64,000 nt of DNA, from the NCBI RefSeq assembly GCF_003473485.1, contig NC_053046.1, positions 2,056,001 to 2,120,000 on the forward strand, read 5' to 3'. Both the position numbers and the translations under genes were made by a program. The notes under the pieces were generated by a model. That model made no database searches. It worked only from the letters and a program-made list of their open reading frames with translations, and was not told the origin of the DNA. Below, piece after piece: positions 47,926-60,000 of this stretch (position 1 is its first letter; every line of letters begins with the position of its first letter). This stretch comes from Medicago truncatula. Taxonomy: Eukaryota; Streptophyta; Magnoliopsida; Fabales; Fabaceae.

Positions 47926-49145
47926 ATTTTTTAAATTGATTTCGAGTGAATTGAGTTGTTGAAGATATAAACATTCATGTAAAAATGAGTTAATCCAAAA
48001 AATTGTGTATTAAAATCAATTTTATATTCAAAAGTTACACATCCTCGCATCAAGTGGAATCAATGATCGAGACAAAACCAATTTTATTCGAAATCAACCA
48101 AACATATTAAAATCAGTTGTATACCTTCATAATCAATTTTGGTCCCTCCAGAAGTGAAACCAAACAAACATTAAATGGACTTTTAACCTAGGATGCTAAT
48201 CCGAAGTTTGAGAATCATGATAAAATTTTAGCAGCACTTTACTACCTTCAAATCAAATTTTGGATAACCATTCTCTTAAGAACCAGAAGGTGAAGACCAA
48301 AAACCATGCAGCACTTCGTATCAACAGTGCTTCGTCCCATCAATTGTCTTCATGTCGGGTCTCTGGCTCCGGTTAAACCACCACGCCAGAAGCCGATGGA
48401 ACTAGCTTGTTGAGATGTTGGTCTAAAGGGTTTGTAAGAAGGAAGGTTTGCCTCTATCTATAGTCATTCTTTTTTCCATAATATCATTGATTGTTTAATA
48501 TAGTGCTGAAAACTATAAGAGAAAATATTAGGAAAGATTTAGAGGTTAATGAGCTTGATCCAAATATAGTTTATGATCCAACATTATGGCGTAATTTGAT
48601 CCATGTACCCGACCCCATTGAGTGGGATAAGGCTTTGTTGTTGTTGTTTGCAAGTTACAAGATAGAGATCCTTGTGTTATTCGTAGAAGTGAGAATTTTT
48701 TTGCAGCGTCCTTATGTGTCATAATTTTTTAAGTTTAATTTTTTGCTTTTTGAGTTTTTGGATTGTAACATTCAGGAAAACTTGTAATCATAGCAGGAAA
48801 AAAAAATCAAGAAGAGAATGTGAAGGAAGCATGGCCATGGACATAAGTGAAGTTGCCTCTACAGCTACCAAATGTACATACATAAGGGTGAAAATATCAG
48901 TGCATCAAAAGTGAGTCCATCTGTGATATGGGTTATATGGGAAAATAATTTCTTTGGAGTAAGTATCAATTTTTGCACAAATAGAAAATACATCATTGTA
49001 CAGCCCGATATGTATATACATAGTTTTTTTTTTTTTAAAAGATATACATAGTTCTAATCATCAATAGATGCAGAAAAACTTAGTACCAATGGGTCAACTA
49101 CAAACTAATTCTGAACAAAATGTGGTAAACTAACATCAAACAGTA
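47926..49145. other. Intergenic with LINE tail, downstream of the GDSL gene
   Basis: Apart from the LINE fragment at 48485 no gene is recognisable. The minus-strand GDSL 3' UTR lies just below 49146. Confidence 0.45.
48485..48655 (+). mobile_element. RTE-type LINE 3' fragment
   Basis: An open stretch encodes [17 protein letters not shown], then LWRNLIHVPDPIEWDKAL, ending in GGGATAAGGCTTTGTTGTTG. This is the C-terminal end and tail of the RTE-type LINE family represented at 33424-36584. It is 5' truncated and less decayed than the other short copies. Confidence 0.85.
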
Positions 49146-51580
49146 TCAGTTTGCCTTCTGAATTACCATGTCCTGTAAGTGCATAGGATAGCACATTTTA
49201 GCGTGCTCACCATTCCATATATTGGCTGCCAAAATTCCATTCACTGTATCAGTTGGATGGAACTGGTCCCACCAGATATAGTTGGATGCGTTACTGCACG
49301 CCATTTCAGGCGATAAGCACATCAACCAACCCTTGTACTTCCCGGATCCACAGCAAGCCTCGGACGTGACGTTAAAGCCTAATCAGGGAACACAAAGCAG
49401 AGTAAGATATGATAATGAAGCTACTACAGTTTCCTAATAGAATGAGAGCTGGAAAAAAAACACAAATACAGAAATACTAATACCATATTGATCATGATTC
49501 TTTAAAATATCCATTGAACCTTCATACACGTCACAGAAGATGATATTGGCATCAGGGAGCTCCTCAGCAAGCTTTTCAACAATGTATCTCATGAGAAAGT
49601 TAAACTCAATGGCCATGTCATTTATCGGTTCAACACATTCTCCATTCTGAATACCGTACTCCCACATATAGCGAGGGGCACAACCAATAGGGGCAAGTCC
49701 CATGACCACCATTTTCCTAACATTTAAGTTGTACAAGTTCTGTATCATCAAGGTTAATATATCAGGAATCAATTTAACCCCTTCAGTTTCTGTATGCAAC
49801 CAATGAAGTTTTTGGTTGATAGATTTAGACTCATAAAATTTCACATGATCATATTCACATGAAAAAAAATTAAGTTTAGGTGTATTTTACCTTTATTTCT
49901 CGCATGAGTGAAGATGCTAAAAACCGGTTAAAGTGCCATGGAAGGAACAAATTATCAACATTGGATGCATTGAGCAAATAGTAATGAATGTAGTCATTGA
50001 TTCCAATAGAGATATAAACAATGGAATTGGATATGAGAGTCTTTGCAGCATCCTCTCCCATGCTTATTATAAGCTGCTGAAATGTGTCAGTAAATTGTTG
50101 AACCTGCTGAGTTAAGGAGATATGCTGACCCTGCATGCAGCAATAATTCATTAGAATTTGTCAATTTAGAGATTGACTTATTTGAGCTAACTATTGGCAT
50201 AAGCACTTGTGGGACTATTGTCATGTTTGGATAATTAAGTCCTTATAACATAAACGTGTATCATATAAGTGCTTCTGTCTAACTGTTTTTATAACAAAAA
50301 GTAAATAATATCAAATTGTTTCATTATAAGCTATCTTGGAAAACTTATGGTAAAAAGCAAAAAACAGCTTATGGACATGTCATAAGCTATTTCCATAACT
50401 TCTCACAAAAGTCCCACAAGTATTTATGCTAGTAGATAAACTCAAATAAGTCGATCCAAAATGGTCCTATTTGGGAGAGCTTATTGAAACAACTTATGGC
50501 ATGTCCATAAGTTGTTTTCAACTTTTTTTCATAAACCCTTCAAGATAGTTAATGAAAACACTGTAACTTCATTAAAAAAAATTATTAAACAGATAGCTTA
50601 CACATTAGCACTTACTATAATATAAGATAATTGTTTATGCTATAAACCCCTAGTTAAGTTGTTTATCCAAGCAATAACTTAAACTCATATTAAATTGTTT
50701 TGAAACAAACTATTCACTAAACAAAAAAAAGAAAGAAAACAGAAAATTACCAATTCAGAGCCACTTGAGACAATAATTCCTGCACCAGCAGAAGCATAAT
50801 TGACACCATGAATCATATCCTCCACATTCCCTCTCTGCCCAAGATAACTTGGCACAAAAGGAAGTCCAAGACGCGAAGCTAATGCAAATCAACCACAACA
50901 ATTAAATAAGAAAAAAGTTAAAACGTTATACAGCTTATTTGTCACAATTTTTTTTTTTAAAAAAAAAAAAAACTTTTTCTTAAACAAAATAATCACTTTT
51001 AGAGGTAAGAAGTAAAAAACAAGAATCTAAAAACTGCTTCAAATGTGAAGCTGTTTTTAGTAGCTTCTCTGGATAAGCACTTTTTGAAAACAGATTATAA
51101 AAAAGTGATTTTTATTCTAGTAAAGAAACATAAAGTAGCTTTGATTATTAAAAAGAATCTCTAAAAGTTAATCTTTAAATTATTAACTATCAAAATCAAT
51201 TCTTTTTTCAACACATTCATCATCGTCAAGTAAATTTCATGTAATGTATCTATCAAAGAAAGTAAAATAGAGTTGTTTTGTTGATTACCAAGAAAATCGA
51301 CGGGAATTCTACCATTGGAGAATCTTCCAGTGGGTTGATGAGTGTCAAAGTCTCTGCCATAAGGAAGACGATCGGCGCGAGCAAAGGTAGCAAGAAAATT
51401 GTTGGTACCGGAATCAACGGAGGAGTCACCGATGACGAACAATGCAGGAGCTAGAGGTGGAGGAGAAGGAGAAGGAGGAATAGCGGGTTGTGGTTGTGGT
51501 TGTGCAGTTGAGGGACCGCATAAGAAGATGAAAGATAGTAGAATAATAGATATTGGTATTATAACACTCGCGTTTTCCAT
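49146..51580 (-). CDS. GDSL-type esterase/lipase
   Basis: Secreted serine hydrolase of the plant GDSL (SGNH) family; the substrate is unknown. Exons: 51580-51289, 50878-50751, 50130-49891, 49739-49484, 49378-49146; they join to 382 residues. The N-terminal hydrophobic signal is [12 protein letters not shown] (11-22), followed by a Pro-rich spacer. Block I is [14 protein letters not shown] with catalytic Ser53; the block II glycine is in NYASAGAGI; block III is SIGIND with Asn185; block V is DQFHPTD with Asp343 and His346. All four SGNH residues are present. An in-frame ATG at 51643 would add 21 residues that are mostly Leu encoded by a CTT repeat. The protein resembles the At1g71691 group. 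Intron 2 (50131-50750) holds a MITE. Confidence 0.93.
50171..50456. mobile_element. MITE-like element in intron 2 of the GDSL gene
   Basis: Inverted ends: GATTGACTTATTTGAG on the left and CTCAAATAAGTCGATC on the right, continuing inward as CATAAGCACTTGTGGGAC against GTCCCACAAGTATTTATG. The interior repeats words such as ATAAGCTATTTCCATAA. A related element lies in CYP97B intron 2 (about 60838-61198). Target duplication not certain. Confidence 0.75.
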
Positions 51581-51588
51581 GGTTGAGT

Positions 51589-51594
<6 letters not shown>

Positions 51595-51619
<25 letters not shown>

Positions 51620-51629
51620 AAGAAGAAAA
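51595..51629. repeat. (GAA)n / (CTT)n microsatellite at the start of the GDSL gene
   Basis: About eleven AGA/GAA units on the plus strand; on the minus strand these read CTT, that is a poly-Leu run, in the frame between the upstream ATG (51643) and the ATG used here (51580). Confidence 0.95.
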
Positions 51630-51877
51630 GGGGTGGAATGCAATGTGATTCAAGTGAAGTTCCGATGGCGCGTTTATTTAACTGAAAAACTGAACAGGGG
51701 TTAGTGGTTTTTAGATGGGGTTTGAAATTGAAACGAATTGGAGGGAGGGTTTTTATGTGGTTGTTAACTTGGGGAATTAATTTTTTGTTTTTAATTTACT
51801 TGTAAAATTTATATATTTTTTAAAGGTAAGTTCTTAATTAACTGTGGACAAAATTTAACATGACATTGAATGATTAG

Positions 51878-52027
51878 GGGTAGCACTTGGGTGACATAGA
51901 GTTGGGTGATATTGGTGACATTGATCAATCACAATGTCATAATGCTTGTGAAAGAGAGAGAAACACAAGCATTATGATAGTGTGATTAGTCAATATCACC
52001 CAATTCTATGTCAACTAAGTATTTTTC
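51878..52027. mobile_element. MITE with 9-10 bp target duplication
   Basis: A 150-base element upstream of the GDSL gene. Left arm GTGACATAGAGTTGGGTGAT and right arm ATCACCCAATTCTATGTCAA are inverted copies, and so are AATGCTTGTG and CACAAGCATT in the middle. It is flanked by GAATGATTAG at 51868-51877 and 52028-52037. Mutator-like by duplication size. Confidence 0.85.
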
Positions 52028-52037
52028 GAATGATTAG

Positions 52038-52525
52038 TCATTGAAATGTATATACTTGATCAAACTCTATAAATACTATTGTCTTCACCTTTTTTAAAAT
52101 GTTGAAATGATTAAAAAAAAAAGTAATTAAGAAACATGTAGGTATGACGAGGCATCCATGTGTCCTGGTTTTAATGCCACATCACCTAATCTACTTTAGG
52201 GTGCATTTGTCTTGCCTTTTCTACCATTATTATTTACATTTTTTTTGAAAGGATTATTTACATTTTTATTAAAACTTAAAAAAAAAAAAAATTAGAGAAA
52301 TTTTTTTAAAGTGGAGTATATTTTTGCCGTGTTTGCGTGAATTAATTATTTTATAAAGCTTTCTAAGCCTCTGTTTGTTACAGCGATGGATCAGACCTGT
52401 ACCCACATTTGCTAAAAGCTACAATTTTAAGCTTCTCAAAAATCACGGTAGATTAGTATTGGGAAGTGGTACACCACTATATTTAATGTGAATAACCATC
52501 AATATTTTTTTTATAAAAAAATAAA
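52038..52525. other. AT-rich spacer
   Basis: Between two MITEs. No gene is seen. Confidence 0.4.
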
Positions 52526-52869
52526 GGCAAAATTACACAATTAATCCCTTAACTTTATTTTAGGTAACACTTTGGTCCTTTATCTTTTTTTTGTCACGAT
52601 TTAGTCCTTTATGTTATAAAATAACAACAAAGTTATCATTTTTTATGAAAAAAATAATCAAAAACTCCAAAAAATTCATCAAACTCGTAGGCAAACGTAA
52701 ATCTTCATCATACAAGCCTAGAAAATCAAATTTCTTTGAAAAAAATCTCATAAAAAATGATAAGATATTGTCATTTTATAATATAAAGGACTAAATCGTG
52801 ACAAAAAAAAGATAAAGGATGAAAGTGTTACCTAAAATAAAGTTAAGGGACTAATTGTGTAATTTTGCC
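52526..52869. mobile_element. MITE, Mutator-type (9-bp target duplication)
   Basis: A 344-base element with ends GGCAAAATTACACAATTAAT and its complement ending TAATTGTGTAATTTTGCC. Arms of about 110 bases are near-perfect inverted copies, including AACTTTATTTTAGGTAACAC. It is flanked by the perfect 9-base repeat AAAAATAAA (52517-52525 and 52870-52878). No coding capacity. Confidence 0.9.
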
Positions 52870-52924
52870 AAAAATAAATAAATCATCAACATATTCCTTA
52901 CATTCTTACATTATCACGCTCTCC

Positions 52925-53573
52925 AATTTTTAGGTCAAGTAGTCTATTGACAAAAAATTCACTTTTTAAATATAAATAAGTGAAATATTTGGATTCAAAC
53001 CACAACTCATATATATATATTGTAACCAAAAAAAAAAAATATATTGCAATCTTCCTCTCCAATTTATCCCATTAAAATAGCTAAATATGCTAAATCGTTC
53101 TTAAACTATATAAAATATGTCGATTTAGTCTTTGTTATTAAGAAGTTGGGGACTAGATCAAAGGATTATCAAATACATCAGAGACTAATTTGAAGGATTT
53201 CAAATACTTTAAGTATTACTTATTAAATCTACATGGTGATAGTTTAAGGACTAAAAAATTGATGGTTTATTAAATTTAGTGACCTGACTATCTCTCAATA
53301 GTTAATATTATAGTTAGTTTAGGCACTAAATTAGAGAGATGGTGATAGTTTAAGACTAAATTGATGGCCTTATTATAGTTTGTTTTTTTTAATCTTATTA
53401 TAGTCTTATATCTTATTTTGTGTTCTGGTATATTCCATTTTTTGTGTGGTTATGTTCTTTGTATTACTACCTATGTAGGCTATGTTAGAAAAGATGATAA
53501 TGTACATCAGCAGTCTTTGTAGGCGATTACATGAATACTATCTTTCATTCAAAATCATGTTCAAATCAGTATG
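52925..53573. other. Intergenic, decayed SINE and repeat debris
   Basis: 52930-53035 resembles the minus-strand SINE at 16174 (AAAAATTCACTTTTTAAATA, ATTTGGATTCAAACCAC) but is degenerate. 53090-53360 contains repeated phrases of the type TTAAGGACTAAA and GGTGATAGTTTAAG, probably an old inverted-repeat element. The CYP97B 3' UTR lies at the right end. Confidence 0.5.
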
Positions 53574-54035
53574 TCAATGTGCAAAAGATCTCTTCCTCAA
53601 ATTGCACCACAATCCATTTTTGGTATGGATAGTTGCCCCGGTAACTAGTTCAACAGATTCAGGGGTCCCCTTCAATTCCACGTCAAAATTTTGAAGCAGC
53701 ATAGTCAGAGCTACTGTGGACTCCATGAGAGCAAATTGATCTCCAACACATTTTCGTGGTCCACCGCCAAAAGGCAAGAATGCAAAATCCGATATAATCT
53801 GATTATTAAGGAAACACAACTTGTCAATGTTCTCAAGAATGAATCACACAAACAAAAAATAAAGAAATTTTGACATATCTAATTGAAATTTCATTTTAAA
53901 CGAAAAAAGCAAAGGAGTTATAAATTATAATGATTGAAATCAATTCTGGATATAGGTAAACATGTATCACTCCTCACTTTGTTTAGAGGAGTTATATCCT
54001 GCTGGGAGAAGAAGAAAAGAGAAAAGAAGAAGAAG

Positions 54036-54069
<34 letters not shown>

Positions 54070-57000
54070 AGTAGGAAGAAACCTCGTTTGGATACAATGC
54101 CCCAGGACTTCGAGATGGATCAAAACCAGCCCACCCTTCAATTTCTTCATTCTTGTTTTCAACTAGGAATCGTTCAGGCTCAAAGTCATCAGGGCGGTCC
54201 CAAAAATATGGAGATCGATGGAGATTATATACCTGGATACATGAATATTTAATTTGAGCAGTCATACAGACATCAAGGGATATGTATAAGTGTTGAACCA
54301 ATATATAAAGTACTACATTGATATTTTGGAAACAAAAATGGCAGTAAGGATTGGTTACTCCAATACTATCATGATATCAATGACATGCATGGGATTCCAA
54401 GGCAATGGTTCACCCCTAAACTTGAAAGGATTACCTACAAATGTCACTCCCGCACGAGAAAAATGCAACAAAACAGCGGGGATTTCCCACAGTGACACTC
54501 TCTTGGTTTGAAACTGTAAGTTAAAGTGTGATTGATGTACATAAGGGGACCCCGCCAAGTTCGCGTAAAACATTGAGCAACACTAATCATAAAATACATG
54601 GATTTGTGATATCCACTCCCTCACCATAAAACAAGGTGTCACAGATGTTTGTACTCACAGAAATGAAGACATCAGTCCCAGCAGGAATTGTATAACCATC
54701 TTTGTCACCTTTATGCCCTCCTGGAGAAAGATAACTAACATTCAATAAAGAAAGAAATAGTAGTTTAAAAATCTCAGCTACAGAAAACACCTAGATGCCT
54801 AATAAGTGGAAATAACCTCATGCTGCTTGAAGATGATGTGCAAGATATTGGACAAAATAAATCTATTTGACCTCATTCATCAATTGAATCCATAAATTTT
54901 GAAATCTGAATCATGTTAATGCATCTTATAACTAAAGTAACAGAATTAAAATGATGCACCTTAAAGTTGAGTAAATTCATTTTTTAAATATAATCAACTA
55001 TTTGACTTCATTCTAAGGAACCTCATTCAGTTTGGATCTTTTTACCCATCTTTATCACCTTCAACCTTAATTCTTTTCAAGGAATTCGTGATTCCTTTCA
55101 GTTCTCCAATACTAAGAAACCGCCCCTTCAATTCTTTCATTACTGAATTCTTTTTTCAATCTCAACTTTGACAGCCATTTTTTGGAAAGCTAAACCTCCG
55201 TATAAGGTTAGGGCTTGTGTTTAAGATGGAATAATAAATAAAATAGGAATGAGTAACACTAGTGATTTGTTACAGATGCACACGCTTTATGAAGCTCCCC
55301 CTCTTGATGTTTGTTCACGTACCACCTCAACAGTAGCTCTGATTCAAATAGCTAAGCCAGCTCCTCTTTTACCATGGTAGATTCTGTTTGGAGAACATTA
55401 GATCTGTCCAACCAATCCACCATGATTTGAATTCTAATCTTCCACCTAGAGTGGAGTGCATTCAGCAAGAGTGGAATGCCAGATTGTTTTATACAGAGAT
55501 CTCTTTCTACTTATGTTCTCCTGGAATATGCTTGTGTTCTTGACCCCTCTAAATCAATTTCAGTTAGTAAGAAAGGCATTGCTCTCTCCTTGTCCATATG
55601 CATGCATTGGAGCTGTTTTGTTCTTTGGAACTGATCATTTTCCTTCTGTGTTTTCCTGTTATTTTTTCTTACTTCCCCACGTTTGGAAGAGTTCTGATAT
55701 TCTGCACTGTATGTATTTTCACTCTGACTTAATTCCACTATCTCAATTTTGATTCTGTATTATAACCAGTCCTGTTCGTGTATAAGACTTTTAATTCATG
55801 TTGGTTGTGCTACATCGGCAAAGCATGAGTAATGCATGTTCAATCAAAACAGTTGATCCACTCTATGAGTTTCATTAAGTTCATGTAGGGTATTGATCAT
55901 TAGGATTCTACACCCTTAATTAATTTTACTAATCAATATTTTTAAGTAAATAACAATAACAATAATAAACTTTGTTCAATTCCATCTTTGTTGAGTATTC
56001 TGTAGAAATCGATACCTGGTAAAACATCAGATTTGAGTGAACGTCTAATCAGCAGAGGTGGTTGTGGATATAATCGTAGAGCCTCCACAACAATCAACCT
56101 GATGTACCTGGGTGCAAGCAATGGACATTAACATGACTGTTTTATAGTAGTGGCTTTGATGATTACTTGGTACAGTGGACTCAATGGTTATGGTTTTATA
56201 CGCTAACTTTAACTCATAATTCTAATCAAATAGAAAGAAAAAGAAATGATAATAATAACCAATAAATATGGAAACTAATCCTAAGAGATAATATAAGATA
56301 CCTTAAGATAAGACACTCCAAATAATATCAAGATATTTCATTATCATCTAACAGTAATGTTGTATAAAAACATTAGAAGCCCAACACCAACACTCACGAC
56401 AAACCACACTATTCCAGAAAAACTGACTGACTATAAAGTTCACATTATGAAAAACTAATGGAATTAACCACTTGTAATGTCTGTTTTTTAAGAAGACGAG
56501 GTATATTTTGCCCCTCTTACTTGGAAAATAAAATTATTGTTAATGCATCGTAAATTTATTTTATCTTTCTGAATCAAATAATAGCCATCAAACAGGTACT
56601 GAAGTACCAGTGAATATAATAGGTAATATGAAATGGGAACCTACTGCAACTTTTTAAGCAATTCAAAAGTTGGCTTCCCCGTACCCAACACCGAATCTAC
56701 CTCTGCTTGAGCCTTCTTCATTTTGTCAGGATTCTGCAGTAGAGAAATTGGTAAGCATTAAGACGGTGTTACACTGAGAAAATCATGAAAAGAAAACATG
56801 GCAACCAATGCCACAAATCTGCCTGTCATGAGTAATCATGTTCAGGTATATTTGATTAACATACTTGAGCTAGCAGGAAAACTGCCCATGTAAGAACTGC
56901 AGCCGTCGTCTCATGACCAGCAATAAGCATTGTCATTAAATCATCCCTCAACTGTCAAGAGAAGGAAAGAAGTAAACAAACCATAATTTGAAAAGCTACC

Positions 57001-60000
57001 TGAAAAGATAGATATTGTCTAAACTCCAAACAAGCATTTTTACTGCCTATCTAAAGCAACCGAAGTTTCAACCAGACTGGTTCCTTTGGAAGAATGATAA
57101 ATCAGGAAGAGTTATACCTGACGATCATCAACATCAACTCCCCGCATATCAACTAGAAAGCGCAGAAGACTTGCATCCTGTAAGCTTCCATCTTAGTAAA
57201 CAGTATGGAATGTATCAAACTCCTAGTTTTCATGGAGTCATCCTGAGAGCTTAACATTATCCCTTGGTGTAAGATCCATAAAAGATAAAAAAAAATTACC
57301 TTCAAATTTGAGTAATCCCTTTGCTGCAGTTTCTCAACGTCTGTTTCCTGCAAACAAAAGTATAATCAAGAATGACATGTACAGTCAACACAAAGTAACA
57401 ATCAAACAAAGATACCAATTCCTGCAATGAATCGTAATCACCAATGAAAAAGTCAAAGTATTATCTCACCTCCCTACTCTCTTTTGCATTTCTTATAAGT
57501 CCATCGAGACAAGTATTAATGACCTTAAGGTCATCCTGAAACTTCCTTTGCCTGGGTACTATCCACCTTGCTAATGGAAATTTCCAATATGGAATATAGA
57601 AAGTGGATCTATGTTCAGCTTCAAAAAGTGTGCCATACACTGCCTGTAACAGATTTAACAGTAGAGGGTTCAGCTTCATTAACTCTCTTAACATATGGTA
57701 ACAGATAAAAAATTGTTGTTTTGAAAAGCATATTCTCAATGCTATAAAATTTTGACTCATGTTCATGCAGTTTATTACGGACAGTATGAAAAGCTTATAA
57801 CAGATTTAACAGTAGAGGGTTCAGCTTCATTAACTCTCTTAACATATGGTAACAGATAAAAAATTGTTGTTTTGAAAAGCATATTCTCAATGCTATAAAA
57901 TTTTGACTCTCATGTTCATGCAGTTTATTACGGACAATATGAAAAGCTTATAAGAATTAGATGATTTTTTACATATTAATGATGATGAGCCTTTATTCTT
58001 ACCCACAAAATGACATAACTATTCCCATAAAACATCTCTGAGCACTAGGCATACAAAAGATTGAGCTTTTGGATAACATACTAATATGGCACGTATACTT
58101 GAATTTATAAGAAGAGAAATGCTAGCAACACACATTAATACAACATCAGTATCATATATTTGAAATGCAGAATCCTTTAGTCAAACCTTAATAACGGGAG
58201 ATTCATTGGTGACAGAACCAAAGTCATAGTTGAACACACCTAGCCCAATAATATCAAGCGCCAAATTTGAAAATTCTGCCTCAAGGTCCAATTCGATTGA
58301 CTTCTGCCCACTATACCCCTCTCCTTCAAGAAGCTTATCGATCTTTAATACTGTTCTTTCTGAACAGGAAGTGAATAGTTTTACCATAGCTTCCAAGTAT
58401 GAGGTATGGAAACCCGGAGCAATCACTGCAAATTTTATGAATACCAAGTTAAATAAGAAAAGAAGGTTATTGCCAGAATTTCGAAGATAGATCACGTGGA
58501 AATTATCAGTACGGGACAAAAGAGGGATTTGGGGAGGCAAGTGTCAATGCCTTGCAGATGTGGTGGAAGAGGAAAACATTAGAAGCAAAGTAACAGCAAA
58601 GGGAGATATAGGGAGAGGTCATCCATTCATTGAGTAAAATTTGAGCCTTTGTTGTTTTTTGATTGACTCTGATCCTTGAAATTGACTATTATTGCTATTT
58701 CTTTCTAATGAATACCTACATCTGGTCTGTTACATTCATATAAACTCTTGACAGTTCCCAAGAAATACAACCTATAGAAAACACTGATGATTTGAAAGTT
58801 CTTCAGACTCATAAATCTAAAAGATTATCAGTGTTAATTTAACAAGTTCGTTATTGCAGTCCACATGAGTTGGAAAGATTAGATAGATTTGAGAATGATA
58901 ATAAATAGCATATTAGCGAGGACATGTATTTGACTGGTTGCAGTTGTTGGGCATCTACATGGAAAAACACTTTTGAGATATTATTATAACATATTTTCTC
59001 GTAGACATCAGTAACTTTATGGTATATAGGATGAGTTCTAGTAGGGAAATATCTTGGGCAGTTGGAAGGGTTGACATTAGAGACCTTCCATTGGCTACAA
59101 CACAAGCATCAGAAGGTTTATGGATGTTTCAATAGATTTGGAGTAAAAGGTATTCTACTTTCTTCTTTAAATTATTTTTCTTCTATAAAAGGCATCTAAT
59201 TAAAGGAGAAAAGAAGTAAAAGAAAATGGAGGATCACAAATCCTCAATAAGCTATGAAGAGAACAGGGTAAAAACAAAAGAGAAGATACATAAGCTCTAA
59301 AAAGAATCCCTATCCTATGCAAATCTGAGAGTTGAAAAGTCCGTGGGTAGAAACCTGCCAGGATCTACAAAAGCAAGCATGCCCAATATATGTGGAGAAA
59401 GATAACTATTTAGGAATTACTCTAAAGGTAGATAACCAAACTCCAGCAAAAAGAAGATAGTGCTGAAGTGCACTTAAGATTTCTCTACCCCTAAAAACTT
59501 TATTGGTAGAGAAGATAACTTCTAAATCTAACAAAATATCAGATATAGAGTGAAGGAGAATAAAAGGGGGGAAATGACAGAAAGATAATAGAGATCAAGT
59601 TTGCACACCTCTTCTCCTTTGCTTCCATGTCTCAAGGTCTGCAGGAATGAGTCCTTTTCCCATAATTGGTTCTAGGATATCAGCGAGTACTCCCTAGTTT
59701 TTCAATTAACAAGCACAAGCAAAAAAAAAATATGATTTGAAAATGAAGTACAAAATAGAAAGTTAGAAACTAAATGAATAGCGCAGGCACGTCAATTCAC
59801 AAGAAAACCAAAGTATCAAATTCAAGCTCATGTAATCCAAGGGTAGCACATTCTTTACATTTGGCCACAATTTAACGGATCACTTCTGGTCAAAAACTTC
59901 AGGTTTTTCAAAGTTTTCCACCCACATTAGCAGGACTTACTACAGTTACAGTAGAAATAACAGAAAAAAGATAGAAGCCTTTTCCCACTGAAGGATTTAC

